A DNA stretch of 64,000 nucleotides, taken from contig PBHA01000018.1 of assembly GCA_002719425.1 (NCBI GenBank), positions 1 to 64,000 of the forward strand. The letters run 5' to 3'. Shown here one piece after another: positions 47,527-56,446 of the stretch. This stretch comes from Chloroflexota bacterium. GTDB lineage: Bacteria; Chloroflexota; Dehalococcoidia; UBA1151; TMED-70. Each line of letters starts with the position of its first letter. The first letter of the stretch is position 1. A program made the translations under genes and the position numbers. The notes beneath the pieces were generated by a model that saw only the letters and a list, made by a program, of their open reading frames with translations, did no database searches and was not told the origin of the DNA.

Positions 47527-48417
47527 CTATTTCTTTACTGAAATATATGAACCAATAACAACAAGAATAGTAGCAAAGACAAGCTCTATTCCTGGGGTTT
47601 CATTTAATATTATCCAGGCTAAAAAAACGCCAAAAACAGGTTGTGAAAGGGAGATTATTGTTACTTTAGAAGGAAGATAGTTTTTTAGAAGCCATGTTTG
47701 ACCAATAAATCCAAATCCAGCTATGATTATTCCCTGATAAAAAAGAGCTAAAGCCAAGCTAATTGAATAAATATAATTTTCAGTTTCTAATATTGTAGAG
47801 AAAATAAAAAAAGAGATAATTCCAATTATTGCCTGAGATAGGAGAATATTTATTTGACTTATACCTTGAGCTATTTGGGAAATATAAATTTGTCTTGCAC
47901 CTAGTAGCATTGCAGATGTAAGCATAAGTATATCTCCAAAAAAGTAATCGCTTTTTGAATCTCTTAATGATTCCCAAAATAAAATGAGTATACCTCCATA
48001 AGCAATAACCATACCCAAAATTTTTAATTTTGTAAGCTTATCATTTGGCACAAAAATATGAGAAAAAATAGAAGACCAAAGTGGAAAAGTAGTTATCATT
48101 ATTACTCCATGTCCTCCAGATGTAAAGTTTTGACCAACATTCATAAATCCTAGTTGGATTGAAAATAAAGCTCCAACTCCTAATAAAGGAAAAATTTCTC
48201 TTTTTTTGATTTGAAATTTTTCTTTGTTATATATTGCCCATAAAATAGCAACTATTCCACCAAGTATAAACCTCATCCAGCCTAATCTTAATGGAGGAGC
48301 ATCTTCAAGCCCTATTTTTATTGAAATGGGGTTTCCTGACCAAAGTATTGATAAAAAAAAGGCTAAAATAACCCCTTTTTTATCTGGGCTGACTCTTTTT
48401 TCTTTAGATTGTTTCAA
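47527..48417 (-). CDS. EamA/DMT-superfamily transporter
   Basis: A 296-aa protein with ten predicted membrane helices in two EamA repeats. Landmarks are ILWSGNPISIKIGLEDAPPLRLGWMRFI in the first half and SLSQPVFGVFLAWIILNETPG in the second. Members export amino acids or drug-like metabolites. The positive N-terminus (MKQSKEKRVSPDKK) is cytoplasmic. Confidence 0.88.
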   Translation of the reverse strand: MKQSKEKRVSPDKKGVILAFFLSILWSGNPISIKIGLEDAPPLRLGWMRFILGGIVAILWAIYNKEKFQIKKREIFPLLGVGALFSIQLGFMNVGQNFTSGGHGVIMITTFPLWSSIFSHIFVPNDKLTKLKILGMVIAYGGILILFWESLRDSKSDYFFGDILMLTSAMLLGARQIYISQIAQGISQINILLSQAIIGIISFFIFSTILETENYIYSISLALALFYQGIIIAGFGFIGQTWLLKNYLPSKVTIISLSQPVFGVFLAWIILNETPGIELVFATILVVIGSYISVKK

Positions 48418-48513
48418 TAAGAATAGTAAAGTTTAAATATTATCTGTTTTATTTTTCAAATCATAATTGTATATTTGTATAAATACATGATTAAAAGAGG
48501 TTTTTTTATCAAA

Positions 48514-49515
48514 ATGACAAAGATAGTAACTTTTGGAGAAATTTTATTAAGACTAACAACCCTAAATAAAGAAAGATTTACTCAATCAAAAAACTTTGAG
48601 ATTACATATGCTGGATCTGAAGCAAATGTTGCTGTATCTTTATCTCATTTTGGAATGAAAGCATATTATCTTTCTTCTGTTCCTGATAATCCTATTGGCC
48701 AGAGCTGTATAAATACAGTTAGACAATTTGGTGTAAATACAGACTATATGGTAAAAAATGGAGAAAGGCTAGCAGTTTATTATTTAGAAAATGGAGCATC
48801 AATGAGACCTTCAAATATTGTGTATGATAGAACCGGTTCGTCTTTTTCTAAGATTACCCCTGATTTTTTTGATTGGGATTCTATTTTCCAAGATTGTGAC
48901 CTTTTTCACTACTCAGGAATAACTCCATCATTATCCAAAACAACAAAAATATTAACAGAATATGCTGTAAAAGAGGCAAAAGAAAGAAAAGTCAAAGTTT
49001 CATGTGATTTAAATTATAGATCGAACTTATGGTCTCCTGAAGAAGCTCAAAAAACTATGATTCCTTTAATGGAATATACAGATATTTTAATTGGTGGAAA
49101 GAAAGATCCTGAAATTATGCTTGGAGAATACGTTGATAACGAAGAAGATGAGTCCTATAAAAAACTTCTTGTATCCTTAGCAAAAAAATACAACTTTTCT
49201 AATGTTGCACTCTCTATGAGAGAAAGCTTTTCAGCTGACCATAATGACTGGTCGGGTTTATTCTATGATAAAAAAAATGTTTATTCATCAAAAAAATATG
49301 AAATACAAATAGTAGACAGAGTTGGTGCAGGCGATGCATTTACTGCAGGTGTTATATATGGATTGTTCAATAAACTTTCTTCTCAGGAGATCGTTGAATT
49401 TTCAATAGCAGCTTCTGCTCTAGCTCATACCTTCCATGGAGATTTTAATCTTGCAACTATTGATGAAATTCTAGCAGTTGCTTCTGGAGATGTTACTGGA
49501 AGAATTCGGAGATAG
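48514..49515 (+). CDS. PfkB-family sugar kinase, probably 2-keto-3-deoxygluconate kinase
   Basis: A 333-aa ribokinase-fold enzyme. The KdgK-like start is IVTFGEILLRLTT, with SEANVAVSLSHFGMKAYYLSSV, CDLNYRSNLWS, and the catalytic DRVGAGDAFTAGVIYGL. It phosphorylates KDG, the product of mannonate dehydratase (31.1 kb). The start is uncertain: ATG 48514 matches the family start, while ATG 48487 adds nine hydrophobic/basic residues; an AGAGG lies between them. Confidence 0.82.
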   Translation: MTKIVTFGEILLRLTTLNKERFTQSKNFEITYAGSEANVAVSLSHFGMKAYYLSSVPDNPIGQSCINTVRQFGVNTDYMVKNGERLAVYYLENGASMRPSNIVYDRTGSSFSKITPDFFDWDSIFQDCDLFHYSGITPSLSKTTKILTEYAVKEAKERKVKVSCDLNYRSNLWSPEEAQKTMIPLMEYTDILIGGKKDPEIMLGEYVDNEEDESYKKLLVSLAKKYNFSNVALSMRESFSADHNDWSGLFYDKKNVYSSKKYEIQIVDRVGAGDAFTAGVIYGLFNKLSSQEIVEFSIAASALAHTFHGDFNLATIDEILAVASGDVTGRIRR

Positions 49516-49559
49516 TTTTTTTAGTTTTTATAATTAAACCTTTATAGTATTATTTAAGT

Positions 49560-50117
49560 ATGAAAAGTTTTTTTTATTTATTCGTTTTTCTTTATTTTTT
49601 ATTAGTTTATTTTTCAGATGAAAGTACTTTGATTTTTGCTCAAGGAGAAGGATATTCTAGGTATAAAATTTTTCATCAAGAAGAAATTTCAAATTATAAT
49701 GTCGAGATTTCAATTTCTCCTACTAATCCTGTAGTTGGACAGCAGATTTTTTCAATTTATATTTCAGATATTTATTCAAAAAAACCAGTAGAAGACCTTG
49801 TAGTGAATGTTTATGCTACTCCTCTATTTGATGATAAGAAAAAAACAGCCCCAGCTCTTTCTTCTCCATCCATGAAGGGTTATTATCAGGCTATTTTTCG
49901 TATGGAAAAAGCAGGAAATTGGATTATGGACTTTGAAATTGATGATGGAGTTATTCTCAATAATATTACAGAACAAATAGAAATTTTTGAGAGAAATAGA
50001 ACTCTTAATAGTGGGGATTTTTCCTATGGTTTCATTGCTATGCAGGTGATTTTTATAGGTGGATTAAGTTATGTTATTTATGCAGCAAGAAGAAGAAGAA
50101 GAAAGTTAAATAGCTAA
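49560..50117 (+). CDS. Exported, C-terminally membrane-anchored beta-domain protein
   Basis: A 185-aa protein. Residues 3-20 are a hydrophobic signal, then an extracellular all-beta domain (VEISISPTNPVVGQQIFSIY; DLVVNVYATPLF; MKGYYQAIFRMEKAGNWIMDF) that resembles YtkA/FixH-like Ig folds. A single membrane helix (about 156-173) and an arginine/lysine-rich cytoplasmic end (ARRRRRK) follow. This is a sortase-like but LPxTG-less anchor. Such domains accompany copper or cytochrome proteins, yet the neighbours here give no support. Confidence 0.65.
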   Translation: MKSFFYLFVFLYFLLVYFSDESTLIFAQGEGYSRYKIFHQEEISNYNVEISISPTNPVVGQQIFSIYISDIYSKKPVEDLVVNVYATPLFDDKKKTAPALSSPSMKGYYQAIFRMEKAGNWIMDFEIDDGVILNNITEQIEIFERNRTLNSGDFSYGFIAMQVIFIGGLSYVIYAARRRRRKLNS

Positions 50118-50119
50118 AT

Positions 50120-51295
50120 TTATTCTTGCCATAATTTACCTTTTTTGTTGATTATTTCTAAATTTAAGCTTGCTCCAACCCCATTTCCATTAGGCAAAAC
50201 AAATTTTCCATCATTAATTTTTTCGTATGGCAAAAGAAGTTCATGCCTCCAATCTACCTCATCAACTGCATGTTCTAAAGGAAGCTTGGAATTTATAGAT
50301 GAAGTTATTTGTGCGGATGTTAATAAAGACACTGGCCCTGAAGGGCAATGCATTGAAATTTTGTTAGAGTCTTCTAATCTTTGATCTAAGTTAATTATTT
50401 CTGTAGGGCCACCACAAAATTTAACGTCTGGCATGACTATATCTATAATCTCTTCTTCTATCAGACCCATAAAAGTCTTTGTTCCATAAACCATCTCTGC
50501 TCCTGCAGTAGGAATAATTGAGTATGAGTTTATTTTTTTCATATCCTCTTTATTTTTTTCAGGATCCACTGGTTCCTCAAACCACTTAACATTTCTATCT
50601 TTAAGTTCATCGTGTAAAAAATAGCTTGAATTCAGATCAAATCTTGAATGACAATCAACAAAAAGATTTGTATCTTTTTCTAGATTTTCACTAATAGCAG
50701 AAATTCTTTCTAAACCTATTTTAGCTTCCTCAGGTATTATATCTTTTCTATTAAATGGACTATTACACTCATCAAATGGGGCACACTTAATTGTGTTAAA
50801 TCCCTTTTTTTCAAATTCTTTGGCTTTTCTATTGAAAGCATCAGGGCTTCTGTCTACAGGTCCATTATCATCTGGAAGCATAGACCTGTTTATATTAGCA
50901 TATAGCCTAATAATCTCTTTTTTTTGCTTCAGGCTTTTATTTTTTATTGCTAGATATTCACTAAGGCTTACTTGCAATCTTTTTGAGTATAGATCTAAAA
51001 AAGCAGATCTAATTCCACTTATTGCAGTTGCATAGTTTAAGTCTGTATTTGCAAATTCTTCTTGTGGAATCATTTCAATTAAATTTTCTTCTGAACTTAT
51101 TTTTTCATCCCTTAATTTGTTTGAAAGTTTAGCTATTATTTTAGACACGGAAGATTGTAGTTGAGTGTCTGTAATCTCTGAAATTCCAGAAAGACCATCA
51201 TCAGAAATGAATTCCATAAATTTCCACTCTGTTTTTGCTCTTACGTGTACTGAATAAAAGTTTAAGTATTTGATTCTAACCCATTCATTGTTCAT
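50120..51295 (-). CDS. Enolase-superfamily (mandelate racemase/muconate lactonizing) enzyme
   Basis: A 391-aa enolase-superfamily member. The N-terminal capping domain is followed by the barrel with metal ligands in LFVDCHSRFDLN (Asp), VKWFEEPVDPE (Glu) and TAGAEMVYG (Glu), and SMHCPSGPVS with a late His. A KCAPFDE segment carries a possible catalytic Lys. It likely abstracts a proton alpha to a carboxylate, as a sugar-acid dehydratase or racemase. Enolase paralogues are abundant in SAR202. It ends the operon that starts at citrate synthase. Confidence 0.85.
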   Translation of the reverse strand: MNNEWVRIKYLNFYSVHVRAKTEWKFMEFISDDGLSGISEITDTQLQSSVSKIIAKLSNKLRDEKISSEENLIEMIPQEEFANTDLNYATAISGIRSAFLDLYSKRLQVSLSEYLAIKNKSLKQKKEIIRLYANINRSMLPDDNGPVDRSPDAFNRKAKEFEKKGFNTIKCAPFDECNSPFNRKDIIPEEAKIGLERISAISENLEKDTNLFVDCHSRFDLNSSYFLHDELKDRNVKWFEEPVDPEKNKEDMKKINSYSIIPTAGAEMVYGTKTFMGLIEEEIIDIVMPDVKFCGGPTEIINLDQRLEDSNKISMHCPSGPVSLLTSAQITSSINSKLPLEHAVDEVDWRHELLLPYEKINDGKFVLPNGNGVGASLNLEIINKKGKLWQE

Positions 51296-51297
51296 AC

Positions 51298-52254
51298 TTA
51301 GAACCCTTTTTCTAGATCACATATGTGTAAAAGGGTTTCTTTATTTAGGTACTTTTTCAGATTTTCTATAAAGATCTGTCTTCTACCTTCATACATTTCA
51401 GGGGACAATGCTGATGCATGTTGTGAGATCATAACATTGTTTAAATCCCACAAAGGTGAATTTTTCGGAAGAGGTTCTGTTTCTGTAGCATCTATCGCAG
51501 CTCCTGCTAAATGGTTAGATTTAATAGCTACTGATAAATCATGCTCATTTATTATACCCCCTCTGGATATTATTACTACATAGCTATTTTTTTTCATTTT
51601 TAATAAGTTTTCTAGCTTAATGAAATTTTTAGTATCCTTAATCAATGGGGAAGCAATAATCAGCCAGTTTGATATCTCTAAAATATTATTTAAGTCTCTC
51701 GGATGATTAATACTTTCATGAAAACCTGGTGCTTGATCTGTAATAGGATCTATTGCATAAATATTCATGTCAAATGCCTTCAATTTTTTTGCAATTGACT
51801 TTCCAAGTTCCCCATATCCATAAATGCATACATTTGAACCTTTTAGTTCAACTATTCTTGAGTTCCATTGATCTACATCCCATTTCTTAATCTTTTGATC
51901 TTCAAATAATTGGTTAAATGAATGAGCTAGACCTACCATTGATCCAACAACGTGTTCTGCCATTGGAGTTACATGAGCTAATGGAGCATTGGTTATTATA
52001 GTTTTTTTTTGTAATTCTTTGGAATTATTTATAATTTTATCTATACCTGTTCCAGGACAAGCTATCCATTCAAGATTTTCTCCTTTGGCAATTATTTCTT
52101 TAGATGGAAATCCAAAGTATACAGTTGAATTTTTTATATGTTTTAGCTGCTCGTCTTCTGTAAAAGCTTTAACAATATTGGCACTAGGAAAGAGATCTTG
52201 AAGTTGTTCTGGAAAATTTACGCCTAAATGATCACTACCAATAATTATTTTCAC
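51298..52254 (-). CDS. D-2-hydroxyacid dehydrogenase-family protein
   Basis: A 318-aa NAD(P)-dependent enzyme. It has Rossmann GYGELGKSIAKKL, NAD contact DPITDQAPG, catalytic Arg in VIISRGGIINE, Glu in DATETEPLP and His in NVMISQHASA. It reduces or oxidises hydroxypyruvate, glyoxylate or a similar acid. The start overlaps the gcvPB stop by 4 nt, so its product is made with the glycine cleavage system, which suggests a link to glyoxylate/serine metabolism. Confidence 0.86.
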   Translation of the reverse strand: MKIIIGSDHLGVNFPEQLQDLFPSANIVKAFTEDEQLKHIKNSTVYFGFPSKEIIAKGENLEWIACPGTGIDKIINNSKELQKKTIITNAPLAHVTPMAEHVVGSMVGLAHSFNQLFEDQKIKKWDVDQWNSRIVELKGSNVCIYGYGELGKSIAKKLKAFDMNIYAIDPITDQAPGFHESINHPRDLNNILEISNWLIIASPLIKDTKNFIKLENLLKMKKNSYVVIISRGGIINEHDLSVAIKSNHLAGAAIDATETEPLPKNSPLWDLNNVMISQHASALSPEMYEGRRQIFIENLKKYLNKETLLHICDLEKGF

Positions 52255-53696
52255 TTTTTAGCCCAAATCAGTACAGGATTTCTTGCCGCTTGTGCTTCAT
52301 CTAGTCTTTCAACAGGAAGGTTTACGGGTGCATCAATAATTTCTTTAGGATTACTTTTGGATAATTCACTTATCATTATCATAGTGTCAATAAATTTATC
52401 TATAGTCTCTTTAGATTCGCTTTCTGTTGGTTCTATCATCAACGCTTCGTCAACAATCAGAGGAAAATACATTGTTGGAGCGTGAAATCCTTCATCTAGT
52501 AGCTTTTTTGCTATATCGATAGCTTTTACACCGTCTTCCTTTTGTTGAGAAGCAGATAATACAGTTTCATGCATACAGTATCTAGAAGATGTCAGTTTAT
52601 AGTCATTTTTGAGTTTTTCTTGGATATAATTTGCATTTATTATTGCACTTTCTGAAATTTCTTTCAAACCTGCTTTTCCTAATGATCTTATGTAAGCGTA
52701 AGCTCTTACCAGTATTCCAAATGAACCAAAAAATCCATTAAGTCTTCCAACTGTATTTTCAGGCTTATATTGTTTGTACTCATTTCCTTCTTTTTTTACA
52801 TGAGGATATGGTAAGAAGTTTTCTAAATATTTTGCAACCATTACTGGGCCTGATCCGGGTCCGCCTCCTCCGTGGGGTGTAGAAAAAGTTTTATGAAGGT
52901 TTGAGTGACAAATATCAATTCCAAGATCACCAAATTTAGTAACTCCTAATAATGCATTTAGGTTTGCACCGTCTGCATAAACTAATCCTCCGTTATCGTG
53001 AATTACTTTAGTTATTTCTAAGATATTAGGTTCAAAAAGACCTAAAGTTGAGGGCAATGTTAACATAAGTACACAAACTTTTTCACTTACTTTATCTTTT
53101 AAGTCATCTAAGTCAATATCACCTTCGTTTGTAGTTTTAATAGTTACTGCTTGAAGTCCAGCCATTGATGCTGAAGCAGGATTGGTACCATGAGCAGAAT
53201 CTGGAATTAAGGCGATATTTCTATTACTTTGATTGTTATTTTTATGATATTCTCTAGCAATTAGTAAGCCTGCATATTCTCCTTGAGCTCCTGCTAAAGG
53301 TGCAAGAGAAACTCCAGGTAAACCAGTTATTTCACCTAATTCTTCCTGAAGTTCAAACATCAATCTTAGATTTCCTTGAACCTTTTCGTCTGTTTGATTT
53401 GGATGAGAAGCGGCGAAGCCAGGCATTGAAGCTATCTGTTCATTAATCTTAGGGTTATATTTCATTGTGCATGACCCAAGAGGATAAAAATTTGTGTCTA
53501 TAGAATAATTTAAGGAAGATAAATTTGTAAAATATCTAATCAGATCTAGTTGTCCTACTTCGGGCAAACTTATATCCTTTCGCAAAAACTTTGAGTTTGG
53601 AAGTTTACTCTTCTCAACACCAACCTCAGGAAGCTTGATAGCTTTTCTTCCTGATTTCGATTGATCCATTAAGAGAGGTATTTCTTTATTAATCAC
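52251..53696 (-). CDS. gcvPB: Glycine decarboxylase subunit 2 (GcvPB)
   Basis: A 481-aa C-terminal half of the PLP-dependent P-protein. It shows FYPLGSCTMKYNPKINE, DSAHGTNPASASMAG, and the PLP-lysine segment DICHSNLHKTFSTPHGGGGPGSGP. The start is taken as GTG 53696, where GGAGG precedes with 5-nt spacing; a TTG four codons upstream overlaps that site. It overlaps gcvPA by 8 nt. The split P-protein is common outside Proteobacteria. Confidence 0.94.
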   Translation of the reverse strand: MINKEIPLLMDQSKSGRKAIKLPEVGVEKSKLPNSKFLRKDISLPEVGQLDLIRYFTNLSSLNYSIDTNFYPLGSCTMKYNPKINEQIASMPGFAASHPNQTDEKVQGNLRLMFELQEELGEITGLPGVSLAPLAGAQGEYAGLLIAREYHKNNNQSNRNIALIPDSAHGTNPASASMAGLQAVTIKTTNEGDIDLDDLKDKVSEKVCVLMLTLPSTLGLFEPNILEITKVIHDNGGLVYADGANLNALLGVTKFGDLGIDICHSNLHKTFSTPHGGGGPGSGPVMVAKYLENFLPYPHVKKEGNEYKQYKPENTVGRLNGFFGSFGILVRAYAYIRSLGKAGLKEISESAIINANYIQEKLKNDYKLTSSRYCMHETVLSASQQKEDGVKAIDIAKKLLDEGFHAPTMYFPLIVDEALMIEPTESESKETIDKFIDTMIMISELSKSNPKEIIDAPVNLPVERLDEAQAARNPVLIWAKK

Positions 53697-54999
53697 TTTC
53701 TCCTCCAAGCAGCTTTATTGTTTTGTTTATAATTTCAGGTGAATTTAATTCTGTAACTGCAAAAAGCATTTTTTTACTTTCTTTATCTGAAATATCTATT
53801 CCACCCTCAATATTATTTTCTTGTAAAAGAGTAATGATTTTAGAAAGATCTTTTTCTGACTCGATAACAAATTCATTGAAGAAATTATTTGATAATAATT
53901 TCAATCCCTCAATTTTGTTTAGTTTTTCAGCAAAATAATGAGCTCTATGATAGCAAGTTTCTGCTATTGATTTGATTCCATCAGGACCTATTGTTGCTAA
54001 ATATACAGCTACCATAAGACCAATAAGCTGAGTACTAGTACAAATATTAGATGTAGCACTTTCTCTCCTAATGTGTTGTTCTCTTGTTTGAAGAGTTAAT
54101 GCGTAAGAAATTTTATTGTTTTTATCTACAGTTTGACCAATAATCCTACCTGGAAGTTGTCTAATAAATTCTTTTTTGCATGTCAAAATACCTATAAAAG
54201 GTCCCCCAAATGATACTGGAACACCTAGTGGTTGACCTTCTGCGGTTGAGATGTCTACGTTTAGTTGACCAGGAGGCTTTAGCATACCGAGAGAAATTGG
54301 ATATGTATGTTGGATTATGAGTCCATTTCTGTTGTGAATTTCTTCTGCTAGTTTTTCAACATCTTCTATTTCACCAATATAATTTGGAGATTGAACTAGG
54401 AGGCATCCATATTCTATGTCATCATCTAAGTTCACATCGTTATATCTATATAAATTTATATCTTGCCATTTCGAATATGACCTTAATACATCTAATGTTT
54501 TTTCCGATACACTTTCATGAATTATTACTTTATTGTTTCTTTTTATTCTGCAAGCCATCAATGCAGCCTCAGCTAATGCAGTTGGACCGTCATACATTCC
54601 TGCATTACAGACCTCCATATCAAATAGTTGAGCTATCATAGATTGAAACTCGAACCCTACTTGCAAAGTTCCCTGACTTGCTTCAGGTTGATATGGTGTA
54701 TAAGAGGTAAGAAATTCACCTCTTTGAATCATGGCTTTGACTGTTGAGGGTATGTAGTGATTATATGCCCCACCTCCCATAAAACTAGTTATAATTTTTG
54801 AAGAAAAGTTATTGTTTGATATAAGTTGAAAATACTCATTTAATTCTTGCTCTGATAAAGCTTCCTTTAGATTAAGATCCGGCTGAAGGTGTTTTTCAGG
54901 AACATCACTTAGTAATTCTTCAAAGGAGTTCACCCCAATAGTGTTGAGCATTTTTTTCTTATCGTCTTCAGTACTTGGAATATATGGAGAATTTGTCAT
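53689..54999 (-). CDS. gcvPA: Glycine decarboxylase subunit 1 (GcvPA)
   Basis: A 436-aa N-terminal half of the P-protein. It shows YIPSTEDDKKKML, FMGGGAYNHYIPSTV, TSYTPYQPEASQGTLQ, NAGMYDGPTALAEA, TREQHIRRESATSNICTSTQL. It works with GcvPB to decarboxylate glycine onto GcvH's lipoyl arm. The ATG shares one base with the gcvH stop (TAATG), giving coupled translation. Confidence 0.94.
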   Translation of the reverse strand: MTNSPYIPSTEDDKKKMLNTIGVNSFEELLSDVPEKHLQPDLNLKEALSEQELNEYFQLISNNNFSSKIITSFMGGGAYNHYIPSTVKAMIQRGEFLTSYTPYQPEASQGTLQVGFEFQSMIAQLFDMEVCNAGMYDGPTALAEAALMACRIKRNNKVIIHESVSEKTLDVLRSYSKWQDINLYRYNDVNLDDDIEYGCLLVQSPNYIGEIEDVEKLAEEIHNRNGLIIQHTYPISLGMLKPPGQLNVDISTAEGQPLGVPVSFGGPFIGILTCKKEFIRQLPGRIIGQTVDKNNKISYALTLQTREQHIRRESATSNICTSTQLIGLMVAVYLATIGPDGIKSIAETCYHRAHYFAEKLNKIEGLKLLSNNFFNEFVIESEKDLSKIITLLQENNIEGGIDISDKESKKMLFAVTELNSPEIINKTIKLLGGESD

Positions 55000-55376
55000 T
55001 AAATTATCTTTTCATATTCAGTAGATCCTAGCAATTTTTCTAAATCATTACTATTTTCAACTTCTAGTTTTATGATCCAACCTTTTTCATAGCAATCTTC
55101 GTTTACATACTCTGGATTATTAGTTAGTTCTTCGTTTATTTCTACTACCTTGCCAGAAATAGGAACAAAAAGGTCAGACACAGCTTTAACTGATTCAATC
55201 TCACCAAATTTTTCAAATTGCTTTAAGTCTTTACCTAATGAATCTACATCAATATAAACTATGTCTCCTAAAGATTCTGCGGCATGCATAGTTATACCAA
55301 TTATAGCTACGTTATCTTCAATTTTAACCCATTCATGATCTTCTGAATATTTGAGATTGTCTGGAACTGTACTCAT
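54999..55376 (-). CDS. gcvH: Glycine cleavage system H protein
   Basis: A 125-aa lipoyl carrier moving the aminomethyl group between P, T and L proteins. It shows YSEDHEWVKIEDNVAIIGIT, GDIVYIDV, the lipoylated Lys in FGEIESVKAVSDL, and PVSGKV-type sequence (VPISGKVVEINEEL). Length is normal. Overlaps gcvT by 4 nt. Confidence 0.96.
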   Translation of the reverse strand: MSTVPDNLKYSEDHEWVKIEDNVAIIGITMHAAESLGDIVYIDVDSLGKDLKQFEKFGEIESVKAVSDLFVPISGKVVEINEELTNNPEYVNEDCYEKGWIIKLEVENSNDLEKLLGSTEYEKII

Positions 55377-56446
55377 TTTTTTCTCCTATAAAAAGGAAGC
55401 TTTACTATGTTTGCTTCAAGAAATTTTTCTCTTACCTTAATTTTAACTGTTTTTTTATTATTATCGAATTTTTTATCAAGTTTTCCTATAGCTATAGCAC
55501 TTTTAATTCTAGGAGAATGAGTACCAGAAGTGATTTTTCCTACAATATTGTCGTTTATATATATCTCATTTCCTTCTCTCGCTATACCTCTGTCATTAAT
55601 TACTAATCCAACTAATGTATATTTACCCTCTTTAATTTTGTCTCCATGTATATAGTCATAGTTAATGTAATTTTTACTGTTAGTTTCGAGTAATCTACCT
55701 AAACCTATATCGTATGGATTTGATTCTTTTCTGATTTCGTGCCCATATAGATGTAGACCAGCTTCCACCCTCAATAAATCTCTAGCGCCAAGTCCACAAG
55801 GCTTTATAGACAACTTATTTAAATGTTCCCAAATAGCATCTGCATCACTATTCTGAAATATTATTTCAACTCCATCTTCTCCTGTATATCCAGTTCTAGC
55901 AACAAAAACAGAAGCTCCTTCAAGATGAATTTCTTTGTGTCTATATCTACCCAAATTTACTAAACTATTATTTGTTATGCTGTTAATTTTTTCTAATGCA
56001 TTGGGACCTTGAATAGCCAACATTCCTGTTTTTTCTGTAATATTTTCGATCACGGAATCATTATTTATGCTTTTTATCCACCTTAAATCTTCCTCTGTAT
56101 TAGAAGCATTAATTACCAGTAAAAATTTCTCTTCAGATATTTGATAAATAATCAGATCGTCAAGAATTTCTTGTTTGTCATTTATTAATAAAGTATATTT
56201 TGCAATAGATGCTTGCAATGATTCAATATCTATTGGCAGTATTCTTTCGATTAGTTTTCTCGAATTTTTTCCAGAAACTTCTACTCTTCCCATATGAGAA
56301 ACATCGAACATGCCTGCATCTTCTCTAACAAAAGTTGATTCTTTGATGATTCCTTCTGGATAGTTAATTGGCATCTCCCATCCTGCAAAATCAACAAGCT
56401 TAGCATTATGTTCCTTATGTTTTCCTAAAAATACAGTGTGTTTCAT
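55373..56446 (-). CDS. gcvT: Aminomethyltransferase (GcvT)
   Basis: A 357-aa tetrahydrofolate-dependent T-protein releasing ammonia and making 5,10-methylene-THF. It shows LVDFAGWEMPINYPEGI, AGMFDVSHMGRVEVSG, LAIQGPNALEKI, ARTGYTGEDGVEII and DLLRVEAGLHLYGHE. Length is normal. It starts directly at the stop of the preceding methyltransferase gene, with no gap. Confidence 0.95.
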   Translation of the reverse strand: MKHTVFLGKHKEHNAKLVDFAGWEMPINYPEGIIKESTFVREDAGMFDVSHMGRVEVSGKNSRKLIERILPIDIESLQASIAKYTLLINDKQEILDDLIIYQISEEKFLLVINASNTEEDLRWIKSINNDSVIENITEKTGMLAIQGPNALEKINSITNNSLVNLGRYRHKEIHLEGASVFVARTGYTGEDGVEIIFQNSDADAIWEHLNKLSIKPCGLGARDLLRVEAGLHLYGHEIRKESNPYDIGLGRLLETNSKNYINYDYIHGDKIKEGKYTLVGLVINDRGIAREGNEIYINDNIVGKITSGTHSPRIKSAIAIGKLDKKFDNNKKTVKIKVREKFLEANIVKLPFYRRKK